Below, piece by piece: positions 38,674 through 48,073 of a DNA stretch of 64,000 nucleotides (positions are counted from its first letter, which is position 1; the number at the start of each line of letters is the position of its first letter). The notes beneath the pieces were generated by a model. It was not told the DNA's origin, searched no databases, and saw nothing but the letters and a program-made list of their open reading frames with translations. The translations under genes were made by a program, and so were the position numbers. Location: assembly GCF_050627025.1 (NCBI RefSeq), contig NZ_CP192472.1. The stretch is one strand, 5' to 3'. The stretch is from Variovorax paradoxus_P (GTDB lineage Bacteria > Pseudomonadota > Gammaproteobacteria > Burkholderiales > Burkholderiaceae_C).

Positions 38674-39276
38674 GTGCCTTTTCTTTCGGTCCCGCCCCTG
38701 TTCTCCCGCCTTGCCGTGCTGGCCTGCGTCGCGGCCACCGCGCTTGGTGCATCGGCCGCACAGGTAGACGTAGCCGGCGTCAAATTGAACGACACCCTCG
38801 ACCTGCGCGGCAGCACCCTGCAGCTCAACGGCGCCGGTGTGCGCTACAAGGCGGTGTTCAAGGTGTACACCGCCGGCTTCTACGTTGGAAAGAAAGTCTC
38901 CACACCCGAAGAGGCGCTGGCGGCACCGGGCCCCAAGCGCGTTGCCATCACCATGCTGCGCGACATCGAGGCCAATGAACTCGGCAAGCTCTTTACCAAG
39001 GGCGTGGAAGAAAACTCGCCCAAGACCGAGATGGTCAACCTCATTCCGGGCCTGCTGCGCATGGGCCAGATGTTCGCCGACCAGAAGCAGCTCAAGGCCG
39101 GCGACACCTTCACCATCGACTGGCTGCCCGGCACCGGCACGCTCATTACCGTGCGCGGCGTGCCTCAGCCCGATCCGATCAAGGAACAAGCGTTTTTCAA
39201 TGCGCTGCTGCGCATATGGCTCGGCCCGGTGCCCGCCGACTGGAAGCTAAAGGACGCGCTGCTCGGAAAGCCGTAG
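38674..39276 (+). CDS. Chalcone-isomerase-like secreted protein
   Basis: A 200-residue protein with a signal peptide (hydrophobic LFSRLAVLACVAATALGASA, cleavage near residue 28). The mature part matches the bacterial CHI-like fold: VDVAGVKLNDTLDLRGSTLQ, GAGVRYKAVFKVYTAGFYVG and LKDALLGKP at the end. It is not expected to isomerise chalcones, and such proteins have unknown periplasmic roles. The start is GTG at 38674 with GAGGAG eight bases upstream. A palindrome precedes it. Confidence 0.85.
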   Translation: MPFLSVPPLFSRLAVLACVAATALGASAAQVDVAGVKLNDTLDLRGSTLQLNGAGVRYKAVFKVYTAGFYVGKKVSTPEEALAAPGPKRVAITMLRDIEANELGKLFTKGVEENSPKTEMVNLIPGLLRMGQMFADQKQLKAGDTFTIDWLPGTGTLITVRGVPQPDPIKEQAFFNALLRIWLGPVPADWKLKDALLGKP

Positions 39277-39284
39277 CCCGGCCC

Positions 39285-40016
39285 TCACACACCTCGCAGG
39301 CCGGCAAGCTCGGCCAGCGAATCCACGAATCCATCGGCATCGACCCCGCGCACCGGCTCGCCGTGGTTGTAGCCGTAGGTCACCAGCACCACCGGGCAAC
39401 CGGCGGCGCGCGCGGCCTTTGCATCGTTGCTCGAGTCTCCGATCATCAGCGTGCGCGCGGCAACGGTGCCCAGCGCCTCGCAGGTTTTCAGCAGGGGGAG
39501 CGGGTCGGGCTTCTTGCGCGCAAAGGCATCGCCGCCGAACGCGAATTCGAAGAATCCGTCGAGCCCTTTCGACGCCAGCAACGGCTTGGCGAACGAGGTT
39601 GGCTTGTTGGTGAGGCAGGCCAGGCGCAGCCCTCGGGCGCGCAGTGCCTGCAACCCCTCGGCCACGCCACGGTACACCGCCGAATGCTGTCCGTTGATGA
39701 CCAGGTAGTGGTGCTGGTAGCGCTCCCAGGCACGATCGAAAAGAGCCTCCGCCCGCTCGTGCAGCGCCTTCGCGCCGGTAGCCGAAGCCCCATCGCCGCC
39801 AGAAGCCATCACGTGCGCGAGCGCCGAAAGAATCAGGTGCTCCGACCCTTTTCCCACCATTTTTTCGACGGCGGCCGGCGGCACCGGCGGCAGCGAAAGG
39901 TCGGCGAGCATTTGGTTGAGCGACACCGCGAAGTCGCCGAGCGTGTCGACCATGGTGCCATCGAGATCGACGATGGCTGCGTCGAAGCGGGTGAGGTCGA
40001 GGCCGATAGAGTTCAA
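39285..40016 (-). CDS. gph: Phosphoglycolate phosphatase (HAD family)
   Basis: A 243-residue HAD-family phosphatase. Motif I is DLDGTMVDT at 17-25 with Asp17 and Asp19. Motif II is in CLTNKPTSF, and motifs III/IV are KKPDPLPLL and IGDSSNDAKAA. It removes phosphate from 2-phosphoglycolate arising from DNA repair and photorespiration-like reactions. The start appears to be TTG at 40016. The gene is convergent with the CHI-like gene, 8 nt away, and not fused to the trp operon as it is in some relatives. Confidence 0.88.
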   Translation of the reverse strand: MNSIGLDLTRFDAAIVDLDGTMVDTLGDFAVSLNQMLADLSLPPVPPAAVEKMVGKGSEHLILSALAHVMASGGDGASATGAKALHERAEALFDRAWERYQHHYLVINGQHSAVYRGVAEGLQALRARGLRLACLTNKPTSFAKPLLASKGLDGFFEFAFGGDAFARKKPDPLPLLKTCEALGTVAARTLMIGDSSNDAKAARAAGCPVVLVTYGYNHGEPVRGVDADGFVDSLAELAGLRGV

Positions 40017-40259
40017 AACGGAGAGGTAAGAGCTGGAGAACTGACCACCACTTTACCGAGCCCCGGGGGCACTCGGGTCCGGCTGCCGCTCCGACCACGA
40101 AGCATAAAGTTTCAAAATTCATAAAAGGTAACATATCGGCCGTTCACCCAACGGGCGTTCTGCTCTGGCTGGACACCGCCCCCTGATCAGCGGGGCAACA
40201 GTTCAACTTACGCGCAGCCTCATGAGGCACTCGCGCGCCTGCTGGAGAGGAACCCGCCG

Positions 40260-43200
40260 ATGAACCGGATCTACCGCGTCGTCTTCAACTGCTGCACAGG
40301 CATGTGGCAGGCCGTCAGTGAAACAGCGCACGGGCGCCAAAGAACTGCCTCGTTCGGCCACGCGAGCCGAAGCCGAATGGCATGGCCCCTGCGCCCGCTG
40401 GTCGCAGCTGTGGGCTTGGCGCTGGCACAAGCCGCGAGCGCGCAGGTGCCAGGGGGCGGCGTCATCACGGGGGGCAGCGGAACAATCGATCCGCTGGACG
40501 CAACGATGGTGTTGGTCGATGCGACGACGAGCCGGATGGCAATCGATTGGGGAACGTTCGATCTAGGACCAAACCCTGACTCCGAGATCATCTTCAGCCA
40601 GTTGAGCCCTCAAGCAACCGTACTCAACAACATCAACTCGACCACTGCAAGCCAGCTCGGGGGTATGTTGACATCCAACGGCCAGGTTTTTCTGCAGAAC
40701 CGGATGGGGCTCTTCTTTACCGGTGCGGCGAGTGTCGATGTCGGCGGGCTGTTGGCCACCTCACTGATCATGACGCCCAGCAATTTCATGGGCGGCGGCT
40801 ATACGCTGGAAAAGGCCAGCGGATCGTCGGGAATGGTTGCGAACCACGGCTTCATCAATGCGTCTTCGGGCTCGGTAGCCCTGCTGGGCGCCGGCGTTTA
40901 CAACAGCGGTACGATCGTCGCCCCATACAGCATCGAGCTCATGGCCGCCGACAAGGCCATGCTCTTCCAGGAAGGAAACGGGTTCAGCGTTATCGCAACC
41001 GGCGCATTGCAATCGCAACTCAGCTACGAGGCCGTTAAAAACACCGGCACGCTGTACGCGCCGGGCGGACGCATCAGCCTGAAGGCACATGCGGAACCCG
41101 GCATGTACAACGCTCTCATCACAAACGACGGCGTCATCGATGTCGCGTCCGCCAACGGCAATTCCGGGTCGGTCTCTTTCGTCGCCCGCGGGGCCGATCA
41201 GTTTGCCGTCTCGGGCGGCGGGAGTGTCAATGCAAGGAACGGCACCGTCAGCTTCGATGTCGACAGCAACGTCGCGCAAAGCGGTACATACACTGCCGGC
41301 ACGTTGAGGGGTGTCATTTCCGGCGACGCGACCTTTTCAAGCGGCAAAAACGAGATCGACGTGCTGAGCACGTTGGACGTGTCGGGCAATCTGGATCTGC
41401 ACAATGCGGTCCCGCTGACCCAGACAGGCACGCTGTCGGTGGGTGGCACCAGCAACTTCGAAATGAGCGGCCATGACCTGACGCTCACGAATGCCGCAAA
41501 CACCTTCGGCGGTGCCGTCACCGTCAATGCCGCCAACGTGGCCCTGACCAGCAGCGGTGCGCTCAGCTTGCAAGGCACGGTGTCCGGCGGCCTGAATGCA
41601 AGCACCGCCGGCGCAATCACCCAAAGCAAAGCGCTCAGCGTCAACGGCAAGAGCATCTTCGACAGTTCCAGCTCTCCGATCGCGCTGACCAATGCGGGCA
41701 ACGACTTCGGCGGCACCGTCTCCTTGAGCGGAGGTTCCACACAGATCAGCGACAGCAACGCGCTGGCACTCGGAACAGTGGCCACAGGCGATCTCACCGT
41801 TACGAGCAAGGGCGCATTGAGCCTGGGCAGCGGCGTCGTCAACGGCAAGCTGACGGCCGGCAGCAACGGAAGCGACGTCAGCCAGGCAGGTTCGATCACC
41901 GTCGCAGGCAATGCCTCGATCAATGCCGGTGCGGGTGCGATCACGCTTTCGGAGGCCGGCAACGACTTTCAGGGTGCTGTATCCCTCATCGGCACAACTG
42001 CCCGGGTACGCAACAGCCGCGACCTGACGCTCGGCGCGGTCACCGTGACCAAGGGGCTTACGCTCAATGTCAATGGCACGGCCTCCACCACCCAGGCGCT
42101 TACGGCTGGCACGGTCGCCATCGATGCAGGCACGCTGCGCGTGGCGCACGAAGTCACGACAAGTGCGGTGCAGGTGGGCAACGGCGCCGCGCTTACGGGC
42201 ACCGGCGCCATTTCGGGCGCCGTCAACGTGGCTTCGGGCGGCACGCTGAGCGGCACCGCGGGCTCTACGCTGACCATGGGTGCGCTCACCCTCGACAGCG
42301 GCGCCACCGTGGACGTGACGCTGGGCGCGCCCGCCGCGGCCAGCCTCTTCAATACCGGTGCATTGACGCTGGACGGCACGCTCGACGTGCACGACATCGG
42401 AGGGTTCGGCGCGGGCGTGTACCGGCTCTTCGACTACACCGGCCCTCTGACCGACCACGGGCTCGAGATTGGCAGCGCGCCTGCAAACGGCGTGCTGGGC
42501 CTGCAGACCGCCGTTGCCGGACAAGTCAACCTCGTGAACGTTGCCGGGCAGCCTCTGGTCTTCTGGGATGGCGATGCGGCAGGCACCGCCAACAACAACG
42601 TGGTCAACGGCGGCAGCGGCACCTGGACGGCCACCTCCGCCAACTGGACCACGGCCGGCGGCAGCCTCAACGCCAGCATCACGCCCACGCCCGGGTTCGC
42701 CATCTTCCAGGCCGCGCCCGGTACGGTCGCCGTGAGCGATGCCCAGGGCCCGCTCGCCGTCACCGGAATGCAGTTTGCGAGCGACGGCTACCGGCTGGAG
42801 GGCGATGCAATCGCGCTGAGCGGCGCGAACGCCATCGTTCGCGTGGGCGACGGCAGCGCAGCGAGCGCCGGCTACACCGCCACCATTGCCAACAGCCTCA
42901 CCGGCTCTGCGCGGCTGGAGAAGACCGATGCGGGCACCCTGGTGCTGAGCGGCGCCAACAGCTACACCGGCGGCACCCTGGTAAGCGGCGGCACCCTGCA
43001 GGGCACCACCACCAGCCTGCGCGGCGACATCGTCGCCAACAACTCCACGGTCGCCTTTGTGCAGGACACGGCAGGCAGCTTTGCCGGAACACTGAGCGGC
43101 AACGGATCGCTCCGCAAGGCGGGCAGCGGCACGCTGACGCTGACAGGCACGCACACCTATGCGGGCGGCACCACCATCGACGCCGGCACGCTGGTCGGCG

Positions 43201-45107
43201 GTGCAAACAGCTTTGGCAGTGGCGCCATCGCCAACCAGGCGGCATTGGCGATCGACCAGGCCAGCGACGCGGTGTTCGCCAACAGCGTTTCCGGCAGCGG
43301 CAGCCTGACGAAGACCGGCGCCGGCACGCTGCGCCTTTCGGCGGCCAACACCTATGGCGGCGGAACCACCATCGATGCAGGCACGCTGGTCGGCAGCACC
43401 CGAAGCTTCGGCAGCGGCGCAATCGTGAATCGTGGTGCGCTGGTCATCGACGAGCCGTCGGACGCCATGTTCAGCAACGCGCTCTCCGGCAACGGCAGCG
43501 CAACAAAGACCGGCGCGGGCCTGGTGACTTACACCGGCGACGGTTCAGCCTACACCGGCACCTTCACGGTCGACAGCGGCGCCTTCTCGGTCAACGGAAC
43601 GCTGGGTGGGCGGATGGTCGTCGGCAGCGGCGCGATGCTCAAGGGCACAGGCAATGTGGGCAGCACCACGCTGGCTGCCGGCGCAACAGCGGCGCCGGGC
43701 AACTCCATCGGCACCCTGCGCGTCAACGGCGACCTGGTGTTCCAGCCCGGGTCGGCCTACCAGGTCGAGCTCGATGCTGCAGGGCACAGCGACCGCATCG
43801 ACGTAACGGGCAGCGCCACGCTGGGCGGCGCTTCCGCCACAGTGCTCGCGGCCAACGGCAACTGGGCGCCGGTTACCCGCTACACCATCTTGCGCGCCGA
43901 GGGCGGCATCCTCGGCACATTCGGCGCGCTGTCGTCGAACTTCGCCTTCCTGACACCGTCGCTCAGCTACGACGCGCAGCAGGTCACGCTCATGCTCGAG
44001 CGCAACGATGTCAGCTTTCCGCAGGTCGGCATATCCGCCAACCAGCGCAGCGTGGGGCAGGCTGTCGAGCAACTGGGCGCGGGCCCCGTGTACGGCGCGG
44101 TACTCAAAGCCGATGCAATCACCGCACGCAGCGCGTTCGACAGCCTCTCGGGTGAGATTCACGCAACGCTGCGTTCCAGCCTTACGGAAGACAGCCGCTT
44201 CCTGCGCGACGCGGGCCTTGCGCGGCTGCAGCAAGACGGCGGTTCGGCCTCTGCAGCCAGCGGCCTGCGCGTTCGCGAAAACGAGGCTGGCGACGGCGTG
44301 TGGGTCCGCGCGTACGACAGCAACGGCCACGCTGCCGGCGATGGCAATGCGGCCCGCGCAAAACGCAGCGCGAGCGGCGTGCTCGTGGGGGCCGATCGCC
44401 GCGTCGGCGACTGGCGCGTGGGTCTGATGGGCGGTGCGAGCCGCAACCGCACCCAGACCGCCGAACGAAACGCGAGCGCTTCCGTCGACAGCTACCACCT
44501 GGGCCTGTACGGCGGAACCCGGTGGGGCGCACTCGCGCTGCGCACGGGCCTTGGCTATGCGCGCCACGACATCGAAACGCAGCGCAGCATCGCGTTCACA
44601 GGTTTTGCCGATTCCACGCGCGCCGACTACCACGCCGACACGGTGCAAGCCTTCGGCGAACTGGGCTGGCAACTGCAGGCCGGGGGCGTCGATCTGGAGC
44701 CGTTCATGGGGCTGGCGCACGTGCGCCTGCGCAATGGCCACTTCGCGGAACGCGGCGGCGCAGCAGCACTGCTGGGCCAGAGCGAAAACTCGAGCACCAC
44801 CTTCTCCACGCTGGGCCTGCGTGCAGGCAGCAGCTTCGAAGTAGGCGGAGTGCAAGTGACTGCACGCGGCATGCTGGGTTGGCAACGCGCTTTCGGCGAT
44901 GTGACTCCGACGGCAAGAATGGCCTTTGCCGCCGGCCCCGCATTCATGGCAGCCGGCGTGCCAGTCGCGCGAAACGCGCTCGTGGCAGAGGCCGGCGTCG
45001 AAGTAAAGCTGCAGCCCGCACTGACGCTCGGGCTGTCCTATGCCGGGCAACGCGGTGACGGCACCCGCAACAACAGCGTGAAGGCCGACCTGCTCTGGCG
45101 CTTCTGA
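40260..45107 (+). CDS. Large autotransporter with haemagglutinin-type N-terminal domain
   Basis: A 1615-residue surface protein. Residues 1-25 (MNRIYRVVFNCCTGMWQAVS) are an extended signal-peptide region, and cleavage is near ASA61. Residues 70-200 resemble the filamentous-haemagglutinin/TPS secretion domain (IDWGTFDLGPNPDSEIIFSQ, FLQNRMGLFFTG). The passenger is a repeated beta-helix of GxL/NxF-type turns. From about 880 to 1100 it has passenger-associated repeats such as SGANSYTGGTLVSGGTLQG and GGTTIDAGTLVG. Residues about 1340-1615 form a type V beta-barrel ending in aromatic F (LLWRF). It probably mediates adhesion. The combination of a two-partner-type N-domain with its own barrel is uncommon; no TpsB gene is adjacent. 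Confidence 0.88.
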   Translation: MNRIYRVVFNCCTGMWQAVSETAHGRQRTASFGHASRSRMAWPLRPLVAAVGLALAQAASAQVPGGGVITGGSGTIDPLDATMVLVDATTSRMAIDWGTFDLGPNPDSEIIFSQLSPQATVLNNINSTTASQLGGMLTSNGQVFLQNRMGLFFTGAASVDVGGLLATSLIMTPSNFMGGGYTLEKASGSSGMVANHGFINASSGSVALLGAGVYNSGTIVAPYSIELMAADKAMLFQEGNGFSVIATGALQSQLSYEAVKNTGTLYAPGGRISLKAHAEPGMYNALITNDGVIDVASANGNSGSVSFVARGADQFAVSGGGSVNARNGTVSFDVDSNVAQSGTYTAGTLRGVISGDATFSSGKNEIDVLSTLDVSGNLDLHNAVPLTQTGTLSVGGTSNFEMSGHDLTLTNAANTFGGAVTVNAANVALTSSGALSLQGTVSGGLNASTAGAITQSKALSVNGKSIFDSSSSPIALTNAGNDFGGTVSLSGGSTQISDSNALALGTVATGDLTVTSKGALSLGSGVVNGKLTAGSNGSDVSQAGSITVAGNASINAGAGAITLSEAGNDFQGAVSLIGTTARVRNSRDLTLGAVTVTKGLTLNVNGTASTTQALTAGTVAIDAGTLRVAHEVTTSAVQVGNGAALTGTGAISGAVNVASGGTLSGTAGSTLTMGALTLDSGATVDVTLGAPAAASLFNTGALTLDGTLDVHDIGGFGAGVYRLFDYTGPLTDHGLEIGSAPANGVLGLQTAVAGQVNLVNVAGQPLVFWDGDAAGTANNNVVNGGSGTWTATSANWTTAGGSLNASITPTPGFAIFQAAPGTVAVSDAQGPLAVTGMQFASDGYRLEGDAIALSGANAIVRVGDGSAASAGYTATIANSLTGSARLEKTDAGTLVLSGANSYTGGTLVSGGTLQGTTTSLRGDIVANNSTVAFVQDTAGSFAGTLSGNGSLRKAGSGTLTLTGTHTYAGGTTIDAGTLVGGANSFGSGAIANQAALAIDQASDAVFANSVSGSGSLTKTGAGTLRLSAANTYGGGTTIDAGTLVGSTRSFGSGAIVNRGALVIDEPSDAMFSNALSGNGSATKTGAGLVTYTGDGSAYTGTFTVDSGAFSVNGTLGGRMVVGSGAMLKGTGNVGSTTLAAGATAAPGNSIGTLRVNGDLVFQPGSAYQVELDAAGHSDRIDVTGSATLGGASATVLAANGNWAPVTRYTILRAEGGILGTFGALSSNFAFLTPSLSYDAQQVTLMLERNDVSFPQVGISANQRSVGQAVEQLGAGPVYGAVLKADAITARSAFDSLSGEIHATLRSSLTEDSRFLRDAGLARLQQDGGSASAASGLRVRENEAGDGVWVRAYDSNGHAAGDGNAARAKRSASGVLVGADRRVGDWRVGLMGGASRNRTQTAERNASASVDSYHLGLYGGTRWGALALRTGLGYARHDIETQRSIAFTGFADSTRADYHADTVQAFGELGWQLQAGGVDLEPFMGLAHVRLRNGHFAERGGAAALLGQSENSSTTFSTLGLRAGSSFEVGGVQVTARGMLGWQRAFGDVTPTARMAFAAGPAFMAAGVPVARNALVAEAGVEVKLQPALTLGLSYAGQRGDGTRNNSVKADLLWRF

Positions 45108-45140
45108 AAAAGCCCGGCGCAGGCGCCCTACTTCGCTTGC

Positions 45141-45623
45141 TTACTTGCTGGCGCGCATCTGGTCGCGCAACTGCTTGATCTGGTCATGGTTGCGCTGGGC
45201 GCCGTCGGCCTGCTGCTGGATGATTGCGCGCACGTCGGCGGGCAGGTCGTTCTTCAACGCCTTGCGATAGCGCGCCACCGCAGCGTCTTCACCGCGCTCG
45301 CACTCCTCCAGCATCGAGAGCGCGCTGTTCGCGCCTACCGAGCCCTTCACATGCACCCAGCCGCGATGCATGGCACCGCTCACGGTGCCGCCATCGTCCG
45401 GCGAGCCGCCGAAACGCCTTACCAGCTGAACCAGCTCAGCCGCCGCCTTGGCGCACTCGGCTGAACGGTTCTGGAACACCTGCTTGAGTTGCGGAGACCC
45501 CACTTCTTCCGCGCAGGCGCGGAAACCGTATTCACCGTCTCGCGTGTTCTCGAGCAGATCGTTCAGCACCTCGACGACGTCTTCGCTGTTCGCGGTTTCA
45601 GCAGTGTTCGTGTAGTTGGCCAT
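45141..45623 (-). CDS. PA2169 family four-helix-bundle protein
   Basis: A 160-residue protein of the PA2169/DUF2383 family: EDVVEVLNDLLENTRDGEYG, FRACAEEVGSPQLKQVFQNR and a C-terminal DQIKQLRDQMRAS. It is a ferritin-like four-helix bundle without an obvious complete metal site. Stress-associated in related bacteria. Its upstream region (45624-45803) contains a palindromic CCCCT-AC-AGGGG, one of the CCTAC blocks seen repeatedly in this neighbourhood. Confidence 0.85.
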   Translation of the reverse strand: MANYTNTAETANSEDVVEVLNDLLENTRDGEYGFRACAEEVGSPQLKQVFQNRSAECAKAAAELVQLVRRFGGSPDDGGTVSGAMHRGWVHVKGSVGANSALSMLEECERGEDAAVARYRKALKNDLPADVRAIIQQQADGAQRNHDQIKQLRDQMRASK

Positions 45624-45803
45624 GGAATGACTCCTTCGTTAGCCTCCTGAAGAGGCGGGTTGAAAATTGCCGCGCATGCGTGCCCGGAGGCGGCCGCATT
45701 GCGCTGGTCCCAAGACAAATGGTGTTCGCGCGGATCGGGATCCATGTCGGCTTCGCCCGACGTCCCCTGTAGGGGTTCTTCGGGGCGTCGATGCCGCTCC
45801 GGT

Positions 45804-46082
45804 TCATTCCTCGCGAAACGGTTTTTCTGGCCGGCCCGGTTGGCTGTAGGGCGAGCTGCCGTGGTTGTCGGTTTGGCCCACGCCTGCATCGCCCGGCGTC
45901 GGTGGCTTGCGCTCGCCTGTGATTGCAGGGCCGTTGTTGGGCCCCACGGGCTCGCCGTTTTCTGCGGGCGTCCTGGCCTCGCGCTTCATGCTTTTCTCGG
46001 CGGGTGTCGGCTTGCTGTATGCGGCCGAATCGGCTGTGTCGTCGGGCGCGGCGGGCCTAGCCGTGGTCGTAGGTGTGGTCAC
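45804..46082 (-). CDS. Small proline-rich hypothetical protein
   Basis: A 92-residue protein, Pro/Thr/Glu-rich and predicted disordered (VTTPTTTARPAAPDDTADSA ... GRPEKPFREE). I do not recognise it. The GTG start at 46082 is chosen because AAAGGA lies seven bases upstream; an in-frame ATG at 46100 is possible. Divergent from the gene at 46286, with the shared 18-nt box between them. Confidence 0.55.
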   Translation of the reverse strand: MTTPTTTARPAAPDDTADSAAYSKPTPAEKSMKREARTPAENGEPVGPNNGPAITGERKPPTPGDAGVGQTDNHGSSPYSQPGRPEKPFREE

Positions 46083-46131
46083 GCAGTGTCCTTTCTGCAT
46101 TTCTAAAACTTCACCGTGCGCCGCGCCGAGG

Positions 46132-46149
46132 GGCCTGTGCGTAGGAAAG
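46132..46149. repeat. 18-nt shared box, copy 1
   Basis: GGCCTGTGCGTAGGAAAG occurs here and again at 47878-47895, both times in the divergent control region between a small minus-strand and a plus-strand gene. It ends in TCCTAC on the minus strand. An exact 18-nt repeat in two promoter regions suggests a common regulator or sigma factor. Confidence 0.55.
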
Positions 46150-46285
46150 CGTCGCGTTTGCGGCGCAAGCACGCGGCAACCGGCCAGGCAGGCACGCAAC
46201 CGGCGCAAGGACGGTGCGCTTGCCTACAAGAGCCGGGCACCGTTGCGCGAGAGAAAGAAGGCTTCAGCTTTCGAGGAATCCATTC

Positions 46286-46669
46286 ATGGCCCACGCCAAA
46301 CACAGCCACAACCGCAGCTACGCAAGGCGCTTCGACACGCGTCTTTTTACGATGTACGGCTTCGCTGCCGCATTGCTGCTTGCCGCAGCAGCAGTGGCCG
46401 CGCAGCCCACCGGCAACCCCAAGGGAACGCGCCCGCCGCCCATCAGCGATTCGGCCGAGCCCCAAGGCGCGCGCCCGGCAGAGCAGCCCCGCGGCGACAT
46501 CGACCAAGGCAGGCTGGGCGCCGACAAGGGGCCCGCCAGTGCACGCACGCAAACCTCTCGCCCGCCCTCGAGCGGCAACCCCGGTGGCATTGCACCCACG
46601 CGCGATGGCGACCCATCCAAGGAGCAGCGCGGCAGCAACAAGCGCCACGCGCAGCCCGCGCCTCAATAA
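46286..46669 (+). CDS. Small exported or membrane-anchored hypothetical protein
   Basis: A 127-residue protein. A basic start (AHAKHSHNRSYARRFDTRLF) and hydrophobic stretch TMYGFAAALLLAAAAVAA form a signal peptide or anchor, followed by a Pro/Gly/Arg-rich low-complexity tail (GTRPPPISDSAEPQGARPAE). I do not recognise it. GAGGAA lies upstream of the ATG at 46286. It may form a unit with the next small gene 18 nt downstream. Confidence 0.55.
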   Translation: MAHAKHSHNRSYARRFDTRLFTMYGFAAALLLAAAAVAAQPTGNPKGTRPPPISDSAEPQGARPAEQPRGDIDQGRLGADKGPASARTQTSRPPSSGNPGGIAPTRDGDPSKEQRGSNKRHAQPAPQ

Positions 46670-46687
46670 ACGAACACCGAGCCAACC

Positions 46688-46915
46688 ATGACTTCCACCA
46701 CGCAGATCGATGCCCGTATTGCAGGCCCCGTCGAATTTCGCGCAGGAGACGGCCCGCAACTCAAGATTCCGGAAGGAAACTGCCAAGTCCTGATGGCCGA
46801 CGACAGCGTCGTTCTCACCTGGACGGAGGGCGGCCAGTCGCTGACCGCGGCCATACCGAAGATCGAATTCGACCGCTACATCGAAGAGGGTGCGATCGTG
46901 CTTGGGCGGGGATGA
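46688..46915 (+). CDS. Small hypothetical protein, 75 residues
   Basis: A compact soluble protein with alternating hydrophobic residues (DARIAGPVEFRAGDGPQLKI, VVLTWTEGGQSLTAAIPK), probably a small beta-barrel. I do not recognise the family. It follows the exported protein gene by 18 nt, and the ribosome-binding site is weak. Confidence rests on composition and position. Confidence 0.5.
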   Translation: MTSTTQIDARIAGPVEFRAGDGPQLKIPEGNCQVLMADDSVVLTWTEGGQSLTAAIPKIEFDRYIEEGAIVLGRG

Positions 46916-46928
46916 CGCCCCCTCTTGC

Positions 46929-47381
46929 TCAATCGCGCACCTTGGCTGCCGTGTCGATGGCCTGTGTGTACCAGGCAGCTTCTTCCTCGGTCATGGAGCC
47001 TTCGAGCTCCGAAAGTTCAAGCTGCTCGAAGTCATACGAAATCCATTCGAACAGGTGCGACTTCGGCATTGCGTCCAGGCTCTCGCAGTCGCTCCACGAC
47101 TGCAGCCGTGTGGGGGCGCTCTCCAGCAGCATGCGAAGGTACAAAGCGCGCGCAACCTTGATCTCGGCAATCTGCCGCGGGTCTTCGATCACGAAGCGCA
47201 GTTCTGCCAGCGCCTGCTCGCAGTGCAGCACCCGGCGATGCGCCTCGCCGATGACCGCCTGGGCCTCTTCCGACTCTTCGGCCCGCGCATGCCAGGCGCG
47301 GGCGAACTCTCGCGCAATGCGCGCGTAGGCGAGCTGCTGTAGCCCCTGGAGCGCGCAGTCGAGTTGGCGATGCATGGTCAT
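46929..47381 (-). CDS. Conserved hypothetical helical protein
   Basis: A 150-residue, helix-rich, Glu/Leu/Ala-rich protein (LQQLAYARIAREFARAWHAR, SEEAQAVIGEAHRRVLHCEQ). I do not recognise it. The ATG at 47381 has GGAG nine bases upstream and is preferred to a TTG at 47411 that would overlap the upstream gene. It is the second gene of a two-gene unit with 47408-47797. Confidence 0.55.
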   Translation of the reverse strand: MTMHRQLDCALQGLQQLAYARIAREFARAWHARAEESEEAQAVIGEAHRRVLHCEQALAELRFVIEDPRQIAEIKVARALYLRMLLESAPTRLQSWSDCESLDAMPKSHLFEWISYDFEQLELSELEGSMTEEEAAWYTQAIDTAAKVRD

Positions 47382-47407
47382 GGCCGTCTCCAGCAAACGA
47401 ACCGGGG

Positions 47408-47797
47408 TCAAGCCAGACTGTCTTCATCGTCCTCCGGATCGGCTGGCTCATCGGCCAGTTCGTCCGGCATGGCTATATCTTCCAGGTCGCCGGATGCGGC
47501 CACGTCGGCCGCGCTTGCGGGAACAACGCCCACGCGGTCCGGCAAGATGTCCGCATCGGGCTCCACGGGCGGTGCATCGGCAGATGCACGCTCTCCAGTG
47601 CCTTCGGCGTCGCTGCTGCTTTCATGCGCCACCGGAATGGCGCCCTCGGCGGCATCTTCAGGAATGGCAGAGCGCTCGCGCGATGTGCGCACGTCGCTTC
47701 CGCTGTCGCTCGTGTCGCTGGGGCCAAGGCTGTCGACGTCGGTCCCCTTCGGTTCCGCCGGTGCGTAGTCGCCTCCCAGAATGCTGCTCGTGGCCAT
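47408..47797 (-). CDS. Acidic low-complexity hypothetical protein
   Basis: A 129-residue protein rich in Asp, Glu, Ser and Ala (EPKGTDVDSLGPSDTSDSGS ... DELADEPADPEDDEDSLA), probably disordered. I do not recognise it. The ATG at 47797 has GAAGGAAG upstream. A 276-nt divergent region with the 18-nt box separates it from the lipoprotein gene. Confidence 0.5.
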   Translation of the reverse strand: MATSSILGGDYAPAEPKGTDVDSLGPSDTSDSGSDVRTSRERSAIPEDAAEGAIPVAHESSSDAEGTGERASADAPPVEPDADILPDRVGVVPASAADVAASGDLEDIAMPDELADEPADPEDDEDSLA

Positions 47798-47877
47798 GGC
47801 TTCCTTCACTTCATGAAAAACGTTGATGAACAAGATGGGCTACGTGGCCCTTTCATCCAGACTGGACAGCCACGGCG

Positions 47878-47895
47878 GGCCTGTGCGTAGGAAAG
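47878..47895. repeat. 18-nt shared box, copy 2
   Basis: Second exact copy of GGCCTGTGCGTAGGAAAG (first at 46132-46149), here about 80 nt upstream of the acidic-protein gene and about 180 nt upstream of the lipoprotein gene. Further CCTAC elements lie near 48010. The remaining 47798-48073 shows no other feature. Confidence 0.55.
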
Positions 47896-48073
47896 GCGCG
47901 CATACGGGGCGCAGTCATTCGCGAAGATTGCCCTCTGGGTGGCTACTGGATGGGCTACCTCGCAGAGGCTCGGAGACAAGACAGGGCGACGGGAGCTTGG
48001 GGCCTGCTCCTACGCGGTAGCCGTATGGGGCAGGTAGCCTCGCGTTTTTCGCTCTCCACCTGGAAAACCATCC

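Noticed and set aside
42900..43560. Direct repeats suggesting a CRISPR or mobile element
   Set aside because: The repeats are in frame and encode passenger-associated beta-strand repeats of the autotransporter.
41337..45050. Minus-strand open frames opposite the autotransporter
   Set aside because: Produced by the low-complexity GC-rich repeat DNA of the passenger domain; no motif or ribosome-binding site.
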